NCBI GenBank assembly: GCA_044359175.1
Contig: JBIKMO010000052.1
Location: forward strand, 1 to 21,270
Origin: UBA4615 sp044359175
Lineage (GTDB): Bacteria; Pseudomonadota; Gammaproteobacteria; Burkholderiales; Burkholderiaceae_E
Length of the DNA stretch: 21,270 bases
Reading direction: 5' to 3'
Of this stretch, positions 6,628 to 13,542 are shown piece after piece. The position numbers were made by a program, and so were the translations under genes. The notes under the pieces were generated by a model that was given only the letters and a program-made list of their open reading frames with translations, made no database searches and was not told the origin of the DNA. How positions within the stretch are numbered: the stretch's first letter is position 1; the number at the start of each line of letters is the position of its first letter.

Positions 6628-6982
6628 GGCGGGGTACGTGCGTGTAACGGTGCAGGGCTTGCCTTGCCCGCTCGAGGGGTGGCGAGCTGAGCGCGGGTGG
6701 AGGCGCCGTCGGACCACGCCCTGCGCGAGAGTGTGACCCGCCGTACCGATCCGAGTGAGCTGGGGTCTGCCCTAGGAAGCCGGGTGCGCCCCCCAACCCA
6801 ACCTCCTGCGCGCGCCGACCGGCCTGCTCGCCGTACCGAATGCACGGTTGTTGATGCCAGGCTCACCCAGGCGGCCCGGACGCGTCGGTCGATGGCAATT
6901 TCTTTACACTGCGGGTTTGCAGACCCCTGCCCGCGGACCTGGGAAGCGCCGAAACCGGTCGCGACCCCCGCCCCCGCCCGAC
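6628..6982. other. 355-bp region without a confident gene
   Basis: This gap lies between the divergent 772-codon gene and the CxxCxxCC gene. It contains an exact 10-bp direct repeat, GCCGTACCGA, at 6740-6749 and 6830-6839, and a TACACT box at 6905-6910. The CxxCxxCC reading frame stays open leftward to an ATG at 6848, so part of it could be coding, but that stretch is Arg/Pro-rich and shows no family character. No RNA gene or clear operator was seen. Confidence 0.5.
6905..6910 (+). promoter_or_regulatory. Putative -10 element (TACACT) for the CxxCxxCC gene
   Basis: TACACT followed by GCGGG matches the form of other boxes in this window (for example 8592 and 13369). It would start transcription near 6917, downstream of the ATG at 6848. 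No convincing -35 is visible. Confidence 0.4.
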
Positions 6983-7495
6983 TTGAAAGCCGTCCTGGAG
7001 CGCCTGTCCCACCCGATCGAACTGTTGGTGCTCGGCATCCTGTTCGTCGGGCTCCCGGTCGCGCCGCTGCTGATGGCCGCGCTCTCCAGTCGCCTCGCCG
7101 ACGCGCTCGAGTATCGGCGCTCGTTGCGGCTCGCCTTCCGGCACGTGGCCGAGATGCGCCGCTCGGGCGCGACGTCGCGCTACATCCGCTGGCGCGCGAG
7201 CGGCAGGCAGTCGTCGCGGCTCGAGCCGGACGAGCGCATCGAAGGCGCCTGCACCCACTGCGGCCAGTGCTGCACCAACAAGGCCTGCGTGTTCGTTCAG
7301 TTCGACGCGCTCGGCCGCTCCAGCTGCCGGATCTACGACACCGCGTTCTGGCGCTGGCTGTCCTGCGGCAGCTACCCGGTATCACGCGAGGACATCGAGG
7401 TATACCGCTGCCCGTCGTTCAAGGTGATCCGCATCCAGCCCGTGCCGAGGAACGCCGGCGGCGGCGCCGACCGCGTGGTGTCGCACGGCCGCTGA
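6983..7495 (+). CDS. Membrane-anchored CxxCxxCC (YkgJ-like) cysteine-cluster protein
   Basis: Counted from TTG 6983 the product has 170 residues. An N-terminal hydrophobic segment (ELLVLGILFVGLPVAPLLMA, about 13-32) suggests one membrane helix. The rest holds the YkgJ/UPF0153 pattern: CTHCGQCC (Cys90, 93, 96, 97), then Cys102, Cys115, Cys128 and Cys143 (YRCPSF). The family is thought to bind zinc or an iron-sulfur cluster; its reaction is not established. The start is uncertain. ATG 6848 gives 45 more Arg/Pro-rich residues but lies upstream of the TACACT box, whereas TTG 6983 sits just before the family-like part yet lacks a Shine-Dalgarno. The gene converges with the pirin gene. I am confident of the family, less so of the N-terminus. 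Confidence 0.8.
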   Translation: MKAVLERLSHPIELLVLGILFVGLPVAPLLMAALSSRLADALEYRRSLRLAFRHVAEMRRSGATSRYIRWRASGRQSSRLEPDERIEGACTHCGQCCTNKACVFVQFDALGRSSCRIYDTAFWRWLSCGSYPVSREDIEVYRCPSFKVIRIQPVPRNAGGGADRVVSHGR

Positions 7496-7537
7496 ACGCC
7501 AGGCGCCCGGCCGAACGCAGCCCCGCGCCCGGCGTAT

Positions 7538-7556
7538 CGCGACGGGCAGCGTCGCG
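7538..7556. terminator. Possible bidirectional hairpin between convergent genes
   Basis: CGCGACG (7538-7544) and CGTCGCG (7550-7556) form a perfect 7-bp stem with a 5-base loop. It is located between the stop codons of the convergent CxxCxxCC and pirin genes. It has no U-tract on either strand, so the call rests on position and stem only. Confidence 0.4.
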
Positions 7557-7563
7557 GCCGGCC

Positions 7564-8442
7564 TCAACCCTCGCCGAAGCGTCCCTGCCGGTAGTCGCGC
7601 ACGGCCTCGGCGATCTGTGCCGGGGTGTTCATCACGAACGGCCCGTGCTGCACGATCGGCTCGCCGAGCGGCCGTCCGGCGACCAGCAGCGTGCGAGCAC
7701 CCCCGGCCATTGCGCGCAGCCGTACGCCGTCGCGGTCGGGGTCGTTGGCCAGCACCGCGAGCGGGCCGGCCGGCACCGCGACTCCCGCGACCTCGACCGC
7801 GCCGCGGTAGGCGTGCAAGAACGCGTTGTGCCCGGCCGGCAGCGGCTGCTCGAACGACGTGCCCTCGGGCAGGTGCAGATCGAGCAGCAGTGGCTCGGTG
7901 TGCTCGCGGGTCACCGCGCCCTCCACGCCGTGGGATCGGCCCGCGATCACGACCGCACGTACGCCGGCTGCGGTGACGAACGACGGCAGGTCGGCGGCGA
8001 GGAAGTCCCGGTACCACGGTTCGCGCAGCTTGTCGCGCGCGGGCAGGTTCAGCCAGAGCTGGAACCCCTCCATGCGACCGTCACGCTGCTCGGGCAACTC
8101 CGAGTGGATCACCCCGCGGCCGGCGGTCATCCACTGCACACCACCGGACTCGAGCAGCCCGGCATGACCCGCGCTGTCGTGGTGGCGCATCCGGCCCTCG
8201 ATCATGTACGTGACGGTCTCGAACCCGCGGTGCGGATGATCGGGAAAGCCGGCGATGTAGTCGCGAGGATCGTCGCTTCGGAACGCGTCGAGCATCAGGA
8301 AGGGATCGAGCCGCTGATGCAGCGGCTGCGACAGCAGCCGCATCAGGCGCACGCCGGCACCGTCGGAGGTCGGCTGGCCTGGCACCAGTCCCTCGACGCG
8401 CCGGGGACGGACGACTGACGCAGGCTGGGCGCAGAGGGTCAC
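7564..8442 (-). CDS. Pirin family protein (bicupin)
   Basis: Pirins are two-domain cupins that bind one metal in the N-terminal barrel. Some bacterial members cleave quercetin; others bind protein partners. The 292-residue product has the full pirin pattern: PFLMLDAFRSDDPRDYIAG (about 47-65), FPDHPHRGFETVTYMIEG (66-83), GGVQWMTAGRGVIHSEL (100-116) and FQLWLNLPAR further on. The metal ligands His69, His71, His113 and Glu115 match the ligand spacing of human pirin. The C-terminal cupin ends in GRPLGEPIVQHGPFVMNT, also typical. The start is GTG 8442 without a good Shine-Dalgarno. No close ATG exists in frame, and the N-terminal ten residues are therefore uncertain. It is divergent from the solute-binding protein gene across 191 bp. 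Its substrate or partner cannot be inferred here. Confidence 0.94.
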   Translation of the reverse strand: MTLCAQPASVVRPRRVEGLVPGQPTSDGAGVRLMRLLSQPLHQRLDPFLMLDAFRSDDPRDYIAGFPDHPHRGFETVTYMIEGRMRHHDSAGHAGLLESGGVQWMTAGRGVIHSELPEQRDGRMEGFQLWLNLPARDKLREPWYRDFLAADLPSFVTAAGVRAVVIAGRSHGVEGAVTREHTEPLLLDLHLPEGTSFEQPLPAGHNAFLHAYRGAVEVAGVAVPAGPLAVLANDPDRDGVRLRAMAGGARTLLVAGRPLGEPIVQHGPFVMNTPAQIAEAVRDYRQGRFGEG

Positions 8443-8591
8443 GGCGGGCTCGATACGGGTTCCGGACGGTGGAGCGTACCACCGCAGGCCGAGCGTGCCG
8501 CCAGCGCCGCACCTCGGGCAGGCCGCAGCCTTCGGCGCGGCGCTCCGTGCCGTCCGTCCGGCGGATCCCGCTGGTCCGGCGTGCGGCGACC

Positions 8592-8597
8592 TACACT
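8592..8597 (+). promoter_or_regulatory. Putative -10 element for the binding protein/kinase operon
   Basis: TACACT sits 36 bp upstream of the binding-protein ATG, in the divergent gap with pirin. The -35 region is poor (CTGGTC at 8571 with a short 15-bp spacer), so an activator may be needed. Confidence 0.4.
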
Positions 8598-8633
8598 GCC
8601 CGAACCCGGCCTCCCGACCCCGATCCGCCTGCC

Positions 8634-9428
8634 ATGCGAGCCGCCGCCCTCCTCTTCGCCGCAGCCCTGGTGCTCGCGTCGGCCGCGCGCCCGGCGGCGG
8701 CCGACGGTCGGCTCGATCGCATCCGCGCCGAGGGCACGCTGCGGGTCTGCATCTGGCCGGAGTACTACGGCGTCACCTACCGCAACCCCCGCAACGGCGA
8801 GCTCACCGGGATCGACGCGCAGCTGTCGCGCGAGTTCGCCCGCGACCTGGGCGTGCGCGTGGTGCACGTCGACACCAGCTTCACCTCGGTGATCGGTGAC
8901 CTGCTGTCGGACCGCTGCGACGTCGCGATGTTCGGCGTCGGCATGCTGCCCGAGCGCGCCTTGCAGGTTCGGTTCACGCAACCGTACCTTCGCAGCGACA
9001 TCTGGGCGGTGACCACGCGCACGCACCCGTCGGTCCGCTCCTGGGACGACATCGACCGCCCGGGACGGGTGGTCGGCGTGCAGGCCGGCACCTTCATGGA
9101 GCCCGTGATGCGAGCCTCGCTGCAGCACGCCGAGGTCCGGTCCGTAAGGCTGCCCGACACGCGCGAGCGCGAGCTGCAGGCCGGCCGCATCGACGTGTTC
9201 ATGACCGACTATCCGTACAGCCGCCGCATGATCGACAACGCGGAGTGGGCGCGGGTGATGTCGCCGCAGCGTCCGGTCCACCCGCTGGACTACGGCTACG
9301 CGGTCGCCCCAGGCGACGACGCGTGGCTCGCGCGGGTGGACCGCTTCGTGGCCGACGCGAAACGCGACGGCCGGCTGCTCGCCGCCGCGCGCGCCGCGAA
9401 GCTCGAGGCGATCGTCATCCTGCAATGA
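8634..9428 (+). CDS. Periplasmic solute-binding protein, family 3 (amino-acid type)
   Basis: This 264-residue protein has a signal peptide (LLFAAALVLASAA, likely cleaved near ARPAAA, residue 23) and one SBP_bac_3 Venus-flytrap domain. Family features are LRVCIWPEYYGVTYRN (36-51), GIDAQLSREFARDLG (59-73), ERALQVRFTQPYL (107-119), with Arg108 where amino-acid binders hold the ligand carboxylate, VVGVQAGTF (146-154) and AGRIDVFMTDYPYS (183-196), with Asp192 where they hold the amino group. Ligand-binding residues therefore look intact, but the ligand is unknown. No ABC permease or ATPase follows. Instead its stop overlaps the start of a hybrid sensor kinase (ATGA, 9425-9428), suggesting that it feeds a signal to the kinase rather than to a transporter. 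ATG 8634 is chosen because it opens the signal peptide. Confidence 0.9.
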   Translation: MRAAALLFAAALVLASAARPAAADGRLDRIRAEGTLRVCIWPEYYGVTYRNPRNGELTGIDAQLSREFARDLGVRVVHVDTSFTSVIGDLLSDRCDVAMFGVGMLPERALQVRFTQPYLRSDIWAVTTRTHPSVRSWDDIDRPGRVVGVQAGTFMEPVMRASLQHAEVRSVRLPDTRERELQAGRIDVFMTDYPYSRRMIDNAEWARVMSPQRPVHPLDYGYAVAPGDDAWLARVDRFVADAKRDGRLLAAARAAKLEAIVILQ

Positions 9429-12400
9429 GCGGCCGGCCGCTGCGCGCGTTCGCCGCGCCAGAGACGCTGATCCGGCTCGCGAGCCTGCTGTGCGCGCTCG
9501 TGATCATCGGTGCGACCGTGTCGCACGTCGCGCAGCTTCGCCGTGCGCTGCAGGCGGAGACCGAAGGCCGGCTGCAGAGCGAGACGCGGATGCTCGCCCG
9601 CGAGCTCGACCGCACGCTCGGCCAGACCAGCGCGCTGCTCGAGCAGGCCGACGAACTGGTTCGCACGACGCCGCAGGCCGCGCGCGCCGGGCTGTACGGC
9701 GGGCTCGCCGCACTCACCCGTCAGCAGTTCCTGCTGCGGGAACTCGCGGTCATCGACGGCTCGGGGCGGGTGGTCGCGTCCTCGGACCCCGCCAGCGTCG
9801 GCCTCGACCTGTCCGGCCACGACTTCGCGCGAGCACCGTCCGGTGCCCGCGTGCACCTGGGCCTGCCCAAGCGGGGGCGCAGCTTCGCCCGCGCGGCCGC
9901 CGCCGCCGAGGACCCGGCCGGCACGATCGCCGGGTTCATCACCGTGTCCCGGGAAGGGCCGGATCCGAACGATCGCCTGCGCACGATCGCGGTGATCGGC
10001 ACCGACAGCCTGCTCAACGAGCTGTCCTTCCTGACCGGGGGCGATCCGCACCGCATCGCGCTCTACCGGTACGACGGCGCGCTGCTCGCCGCGCAGGACC
10101 GCGACGCCGCGACCCGCAGGCCCCCGCATCCGATCTTCACGTCCTTCCTGCCGAACCGGGAGACCGGGGGCTTCGTCGACCAGCCGGGCGACGGCCGCCG
10201 CTGGATCGTGCACTTCGACACTTTGGCCGAGCTGCCCGTGGTGGTGGAATCGCGCGCGCCGCAATCGCTGGTGGTCACTCGCTGGGAGCGCGAATTGGTC
10301 GCCCCGGGCGCGATCCTGCTGCTGACGCTGCTCGCGCTGATCGGCTACACGCGCGTGGCTGCCGGCGCGCTGCGACAGCGCGCACGATCGCAGGAGCAAG
10401 CCGCGACGCAGGAACGGCGACTGCGCAACATCGTCGACACCGCGGCCGACGGGATCGTCACGATCGACGGCCGCGGCGTCGTGCGCGAGTACAACCGAGC
10501 GGCCGAGTCGATCTTCGGGGTGCCGGCGGCGCAGGCGGTCGGCCGCGCGCTGGCCGAGCTGCTGCCGGCCGAAGAGGCGCAGGCGCACCGGGGGCTCGTG
10601 GAACGCCACCTGCAGACCGGCGTGCAGCCCTTGATCGGGCACGGCCTCACGCTCCGGACGGTGCGCCACGACGGCCGACCGCTCGAGCTGCACCTGGCGG
10701 TGAGCGAGGTGGTGGACCAGGGCGAGCGCCTGTTCACCGGCATCGTGCGCGACGTGACCGACGCCCGCCAGGCCGAGCAACGGTTCCGCACGCTCTTCGA
10801 GCGCTCTGCCGAGCCGCACCTGCTGCTCGATGCAGGTGGGATCGTCGACTGCAACGACGCGGCGGCGATGCTGCTGCGGGCTCCGGAGCGCAGCGCTCTG
10901 CTCGGTCTGCGCCTCGAGCAGCTCGCACCGCCGCGCCAGCCCGGCGAGCCGCAGGGCCCGGCGGTCGACTCGGCCGCGCGGGTCGCGCGCGCGGCTGCCG
11001 ACGCGCGCAGCGACGGCGTGGGCCGGCTGGTGTGGACCGCACGTGCGCTCGACGGCACCGAGGTTCCGGTCGACATGACGATGACCCCGATCCGACTCGG
11101 CGACCACGACGCGATGCTGGTGTCGTGGCACGACATCGCCGAGCGCCGGCGCCACGAGGAAGGCCTGCGGCAGGCGCGAGACGCCGCCGAGGCTGCCGCG
11201 CAGGCCAAGGCCCGCTTCCTGGCGATGATGAGCCACGAGCTGCGCACGCCGATGACCGGCATCATCGGAGTGATCGACCTGCTGCGCGACTCCCGGCTCG
11301 ATCGCGAGCAGCAGCACCTGATGGACGTGCTGCGCAACTCGGCCGACGGGCTGCTCACCGTGCTCAACGACGTGCTGGACTACTCGAAGATCGAAGCCGG
11401 CCGGCTGGAGTTCGAGAGCATCGACTTCCGCCCGGCGAGCGTCGCGCGCGAGGTGATCGACCTGCTGTCGCACGCGGCCTCGCAGCGCGGCAACCGGCTG
11501 AACGCGGACTGGAACGACGACGATCTGCCGGCGCTGCGCGGCGATCCGACCCGGCTGCGCCAGGTGCTGTACAACCTGGTCGGTAACGCGATCAAGTTCA
11601 CCGAACACGGCACGGTCACGCTCTCGCTCGCGTCCGCGCCCCTGCCCGACGGCCGGATCGCGCTGCAGATCGCGGTCGCCGACAACGGCGTGGGCATCGA
11701 CCCGGAGGTGCAGCCGCTGCTGTTCCGGCCGTTCCAGCAGGCCGACGACTCCACCACGCGGCGGTTCGGCGGCACCGGCCTGGGGCTCGCGATCTGCCGC
11801 CACCTGGTCGAATCGATGGGCGGGGAGATCGGCGTCGACAGCCGGCTCGGCGAAGGCTCGACCTTCCGTGTGCAGGTGCGGCTCGAGCCGGCGCACGACA
11901 CGGCACCCGCCGGCCCGGTCCGCGCCGACACCCGGTGGGCGCGCAGCCTGCGGCTGCTGGTCGCCGAGGACAACCCGACCAACCGGCTGCTGATCGGCAC
12001 GCGGCTGCGCCGACGCGGTCACCAGGTCACGCTCGCCGACGACGGCGTGCAGGCCGTGGAGGCCGCCACGCGCGACGACTGGGACCTGATCCTGATGGAC
12101 ATGCAGATGCCCGGCCTGGACGGCGCCGGGGCGACCCGCGCGATCCGCGCGCTGCCCGGTGCGCGCGGGCGCGTGCCGATCGTCGCGCTCACGGCCGACG
12201 CGCTGCCCGAGTTCCGCGCTCGGCACATGGGCTGTGGCCTGGACGACTACCTGACCAAGCCGATCGACTGGGCGGCGCTCGACGCGACGCTCGCGAGGCA
12301 TGCCCCGCGCGCCGCCGGCCATCCGCCGCCCCCAGTCGCAGTCGCCGACGCGACGGACCGTCTGCGGTCCGCGCAGGCCGACCGGGTCGACGCCGGGGCG

Positions 12401-12712
12401 GTGGCCACGATGAGCGAGGACCTCGGCGAGGCGGTCTGGCGTGCGGTGCTGGAGGTGTACTGGCCGCGCGCGCAGAGCGACGCCGACGCGCTGCGCGCGG
12501 CGATCGCCGCCGGCGACGTCGCCGCCCGCCGGGTCGCCGCCCACAGCCTGAAGGGCGCGTCGTCCAGCGTCGGGTTCGCGAGCGTGGCGGCGACCGCGGC
12601 GCGACTGGAGGCCTGCGCCCCGCCGGACGCACCGGCGCTGATGCGGCGGCTGGACGAGGCGCTCGCGCACGCCCGCGCCGACTGGGGGGTGCAGCTCGAA
12701 CCGGTGGTCTGA
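9425..12712 (+). CDS. Hybrid sensor histidine kinase (periplasmic sensor, PAS-PAS-HisKA-HATPase-REC-Hpt)
   Basis: The 1095-residue inner-membrane kinase starts at ATG 9425, inside the stop of the binding-protein gene. Domains in order: TM1 (about 16-38), a periplasmic region of about 250 residues resembling a double Cache fold, TM2 (about 291-312), PAS 1 (about 331-450, ADGIVTIDGRGVVREYNRAA), PAS 2 (about 453-575), HisKA with MSHELRTPM (phospho-acceptor His604), HATPase with NLVGNAIKF, ADNGVGID and GGTGLGLAI, a receiver with LILMDMQMPG (phospho-acceptor Asp892) and TKPIDW, and an Hpt domain with AAHSLKGASS (His1040). All phosphorelay residues (His, Asp, His) are present, so the protein should pass phosphate to a separate response regulator. 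None is encoded within the window. The architecture recalls BvgS/EvgS, but with the flytrap sensor encoded as a separate upstream gene. Confidence 0.95.
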   Translation: MSGRPLRAFAAPETLIRLASLLCALVIIGATVSHVAQLRRALQAETEGRLQSETRMLARELDRTLGQTSALLEQADELVRTTPQAARAGLYGGLAALTRQQFLLRELAVIDGSGRVVASSDPASVGLDLSGHDFARAPSGARVHLGLPKRGRSFARAAAAAEDPAGTIAGFITVSREGPDPNDRLRTIAVIGTDSLLNELSFLTGGDPHRIALYRYDGALLAAQDRDAATRRPPHPIFTSFLPNRETGGFVDQPGDGRRWIVHFDTLAELPVVVESRAPQSLVVTRWERELVAPGAILLLTLLALIGYTRVAAGALRQRARSQEQAATQERRLRNIVDTAADGIVTIDGRGVVREYNRAAESIFGVPAAQAVGRALAELLPAEEAQAHRGLVERHLQTGVQPLIGHGLTLRTVRHDGRPLELHLAVSEVVDQGERLFTGIVRDVTDARQAEQRFRTLFERSAEPHLLLDAGGIVDCNDAAAMLLRAPERSALLGLRLEQLAPPRQPGEPQGPAVDSAARVARAAADARSDGVGRLVWTARALDGTEVPVDMTMTPIRLGDHDAMLVSWHDIAERRRHEEGLRQARDAAEAAAQAKARFLAMMSHELRTPMTGIIGVIDLLRDSRLDREQQHLMDVLRNSADGLLTVLNDVLDYSKIEAGRLEFESIDFRPASVAREVIDLLSHAASQRGNRLNADWNDDDLPALRGDPTRLRQVLYNLVGNAIKFTEHGTVTLSLASAPLPDGRIALQIAVADNGVGIDPEVQPLLFRPFQQADDSTTRRFGGTGLGLAICRHLVESMGGEIGVDSRLGEGSTFRVQVRLEPAHDTAPAGPVRADTRWARSLRLLVAEDNPTNRLLIGTRLRRRGHQVTLADDGVQAVEAATRDDWDLILMDMQMPGLDGAGATRAIRALPGARGRVPIVALTADALPEFRARHMGCGLDDYLTKPIDWAALDATLARHAPRAAGHPPPPVAVADATDRLRSAQADRVDAGAVATMSEDLGEAVWRAVLEVYWPRAQSDADALRAAIAAGDVAARRVAAHSLKGASSSVGFASVAATAARLEACAPPDAPALMRRLDEALAHARADWGVQLEPVV

Positions 12713-12728
12713 GCGTCGGCACCGGCCC

Positions 12729-12734
12729 TACAAT
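12729..12734 (+). promoter_or_regulatory. -10 element (TACAAT) directly before the methyltransferase start
   Basis: TACAAT ends six bases before ATG 12741, so transcription from it would begin at or next to the start codon (leaderless mRNA). The -35 region is weak. It lies in the 28-bp gap after the kinase gene, so read-through from the kinase operon is also possible. Confidence 0.45.
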
Positions 12735-12740
12735 CGCGGC

Positions 12741-13289
12741 ATGGATCGCCGTTCGATGCTCGGCGTCGCGCTGCTCGCGCCCTGGTGCCTCGCCGCGACC
12801 GGCGAGACGCCGGACCTGGACGTGCCCTTCGTCACCACGCCGCAGAACGTGGTCGACGCGATGCTCGAGATCGCCGGCGTCGGGCCGGGCGACCGGCTGC
12901 TCGACCTGGGCTCCGGCGACGGTCGGATCGTGATCACCGCGGCACGCCGCTACGGGGTCGCCGGCACGGGCCTGGAGATCGACCCGAAGCTGGTCGCCGC
13001 GGCGCGCGTGAACGCGCGTCGCGAGGGCGTCGAGCATCTGGCGACCTTCCTGGTCGAGGACATCTTCTCCGCGGACTTCGCCGGCTTCTCGGTGATCACG
13101 ATGTACCTGTTGCCGGACGTCAACCTGCAACTGCGCGAGCGGCTGAGGCGGCTGCCCCGGGGCACGCGGCTGGTGTCGCACGACTGGGACATGGGCGACT
13201 GGGTGCCCGATCGGGCGATCGAGGTCGACGCGCCCGACAAGCGCGTGGGCCTGCGCAAGGTCAGCCGGGTGATGCTCTGGACGGTGTGA
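12741..13289 (+). CDS. Class I SAM-dependent methyltransferase with signal-like N-terminus (FAM173-like)
   Basis: This 182-residue protein has a Rossmann methyltransferase fold. VPFVTTPQNVVDAMLEIAGV (28-47) precedes motif I, LLDLGSGDGRIV (53-64); Glu79 ends strand 2 (GTGLEIDPKLVAAAR), with VEDIFSADF and SVITMYLLPDVN following. The TTP-VV-ML and DLGSGDGRI blocks, and the W-P near the end, resemble the FAM173/ATPSCKMT lysine methyltransferases. That is a recalled similarity, not a database result. The first 20 residues, MDRRSMLGVALLAPWCLAAT, look like an export signal or anchor with a twin-arginine pair, odd for an enzyme that needs cytoplasmic SAM. It follows the kinase gene by 28 bp. The substrate is unknown. 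ATG 12741 has no Shine-Dalgarno but is preceded closely by TACAAT. Confidence 0.85.
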   Translation: MDRRSMLGVALLAPWCLAATGETPDLDVPFVTTPQNVVDAMLEIAGVGPGDRLLDLGSGDGRIVITAARRYGVAGTGLEIDPKLVAAARVNARREGVEHLATFLVEDIFSADFAGFSVITMYLLPDVNLQLRERLRRLPRGTRLVSHDWDMGDWVPDRAIEVDAPDKRVGLRKVSRVMLWTV

Positions 13290-13298
13290 GCGCACCTC

Positions 13299-13314
13299 GG
13301 CATCGCCCGATGCC
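13299..13314 (+). terminator. Possible hairpin after the methyltransferase gene
   Basis: GGCATC (13299-13304) and GATGCC (13309-13314) form a 6-bp stem with a 4-base loop, ten bases after the stop codon. There is no T-tract. Confidence 0.35.
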
Positions 13315-13368
13315 ATCGCCGACCCCGGGCCGGATCGACCCGCGCCGCGCGGCGATCGTCAGATGCGC

Positions 13369-13374
13369 TACAGT
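13369..13374 (+). promoter_or_regulatory. Putative -10 element (TACAGT) for the AI-2E-family gene
   Basis: TACAGT followed by GCGGG resembles the boxes at 6905 and 8592. It would give a leader of roughly 120-160 nt before the membrane-protein coding region, containing the in-frame upstream ORF at 13399-13497. Confidence 0.4.
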
Positions 13375-13398
13375 GCGGGTCCCGCTGCCGGCCTCGCG

Positions 13399-13497
13399 AT
13401 GAACCGCCCCCCATTCCGCCGTCCGACCGCGCCGGTCGCGTCCCGGCGGAGCGCGGGCGCGCCGCGCCACCGTCCGGTAGCGCACCTTTCGGAGTAG
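13399..13497 (+). other. In-frame upstream ORF (32 codons) ending in TAG before the AI-2E gene
   Basis: ATG 13399 opens 32 Arg/Pro/Ala-rich codons (starting MNRPPFRRPTAPVASRR) that end at TAG 13495-13497, in the same frame as the AI-2E-family gene. A Shine-Dalgarno-like CGGAG (13490-13494) directly abuts the TAG. It may be a leader peptide, a former N-terminus cut by an amber codon, or chance. No family is recognised. Confidence 0.35.
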
Positions 13498-13542
13498 CCC
13501 GAGATCCGCGCTCCCGCCCTGAGCCCCGACGTCCTGCGGCTG

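Noticed and set aside
9296..12670. A 1124-codon open frame antisense to the hybrid kinase gene
   Set aside because: Its translation is Arg/His/Gln/Val-rich with no domain, and the opposite strand is a fully motif-supported kinase. Long antisense frames are expected when GC-rich third positions remove stop codons.
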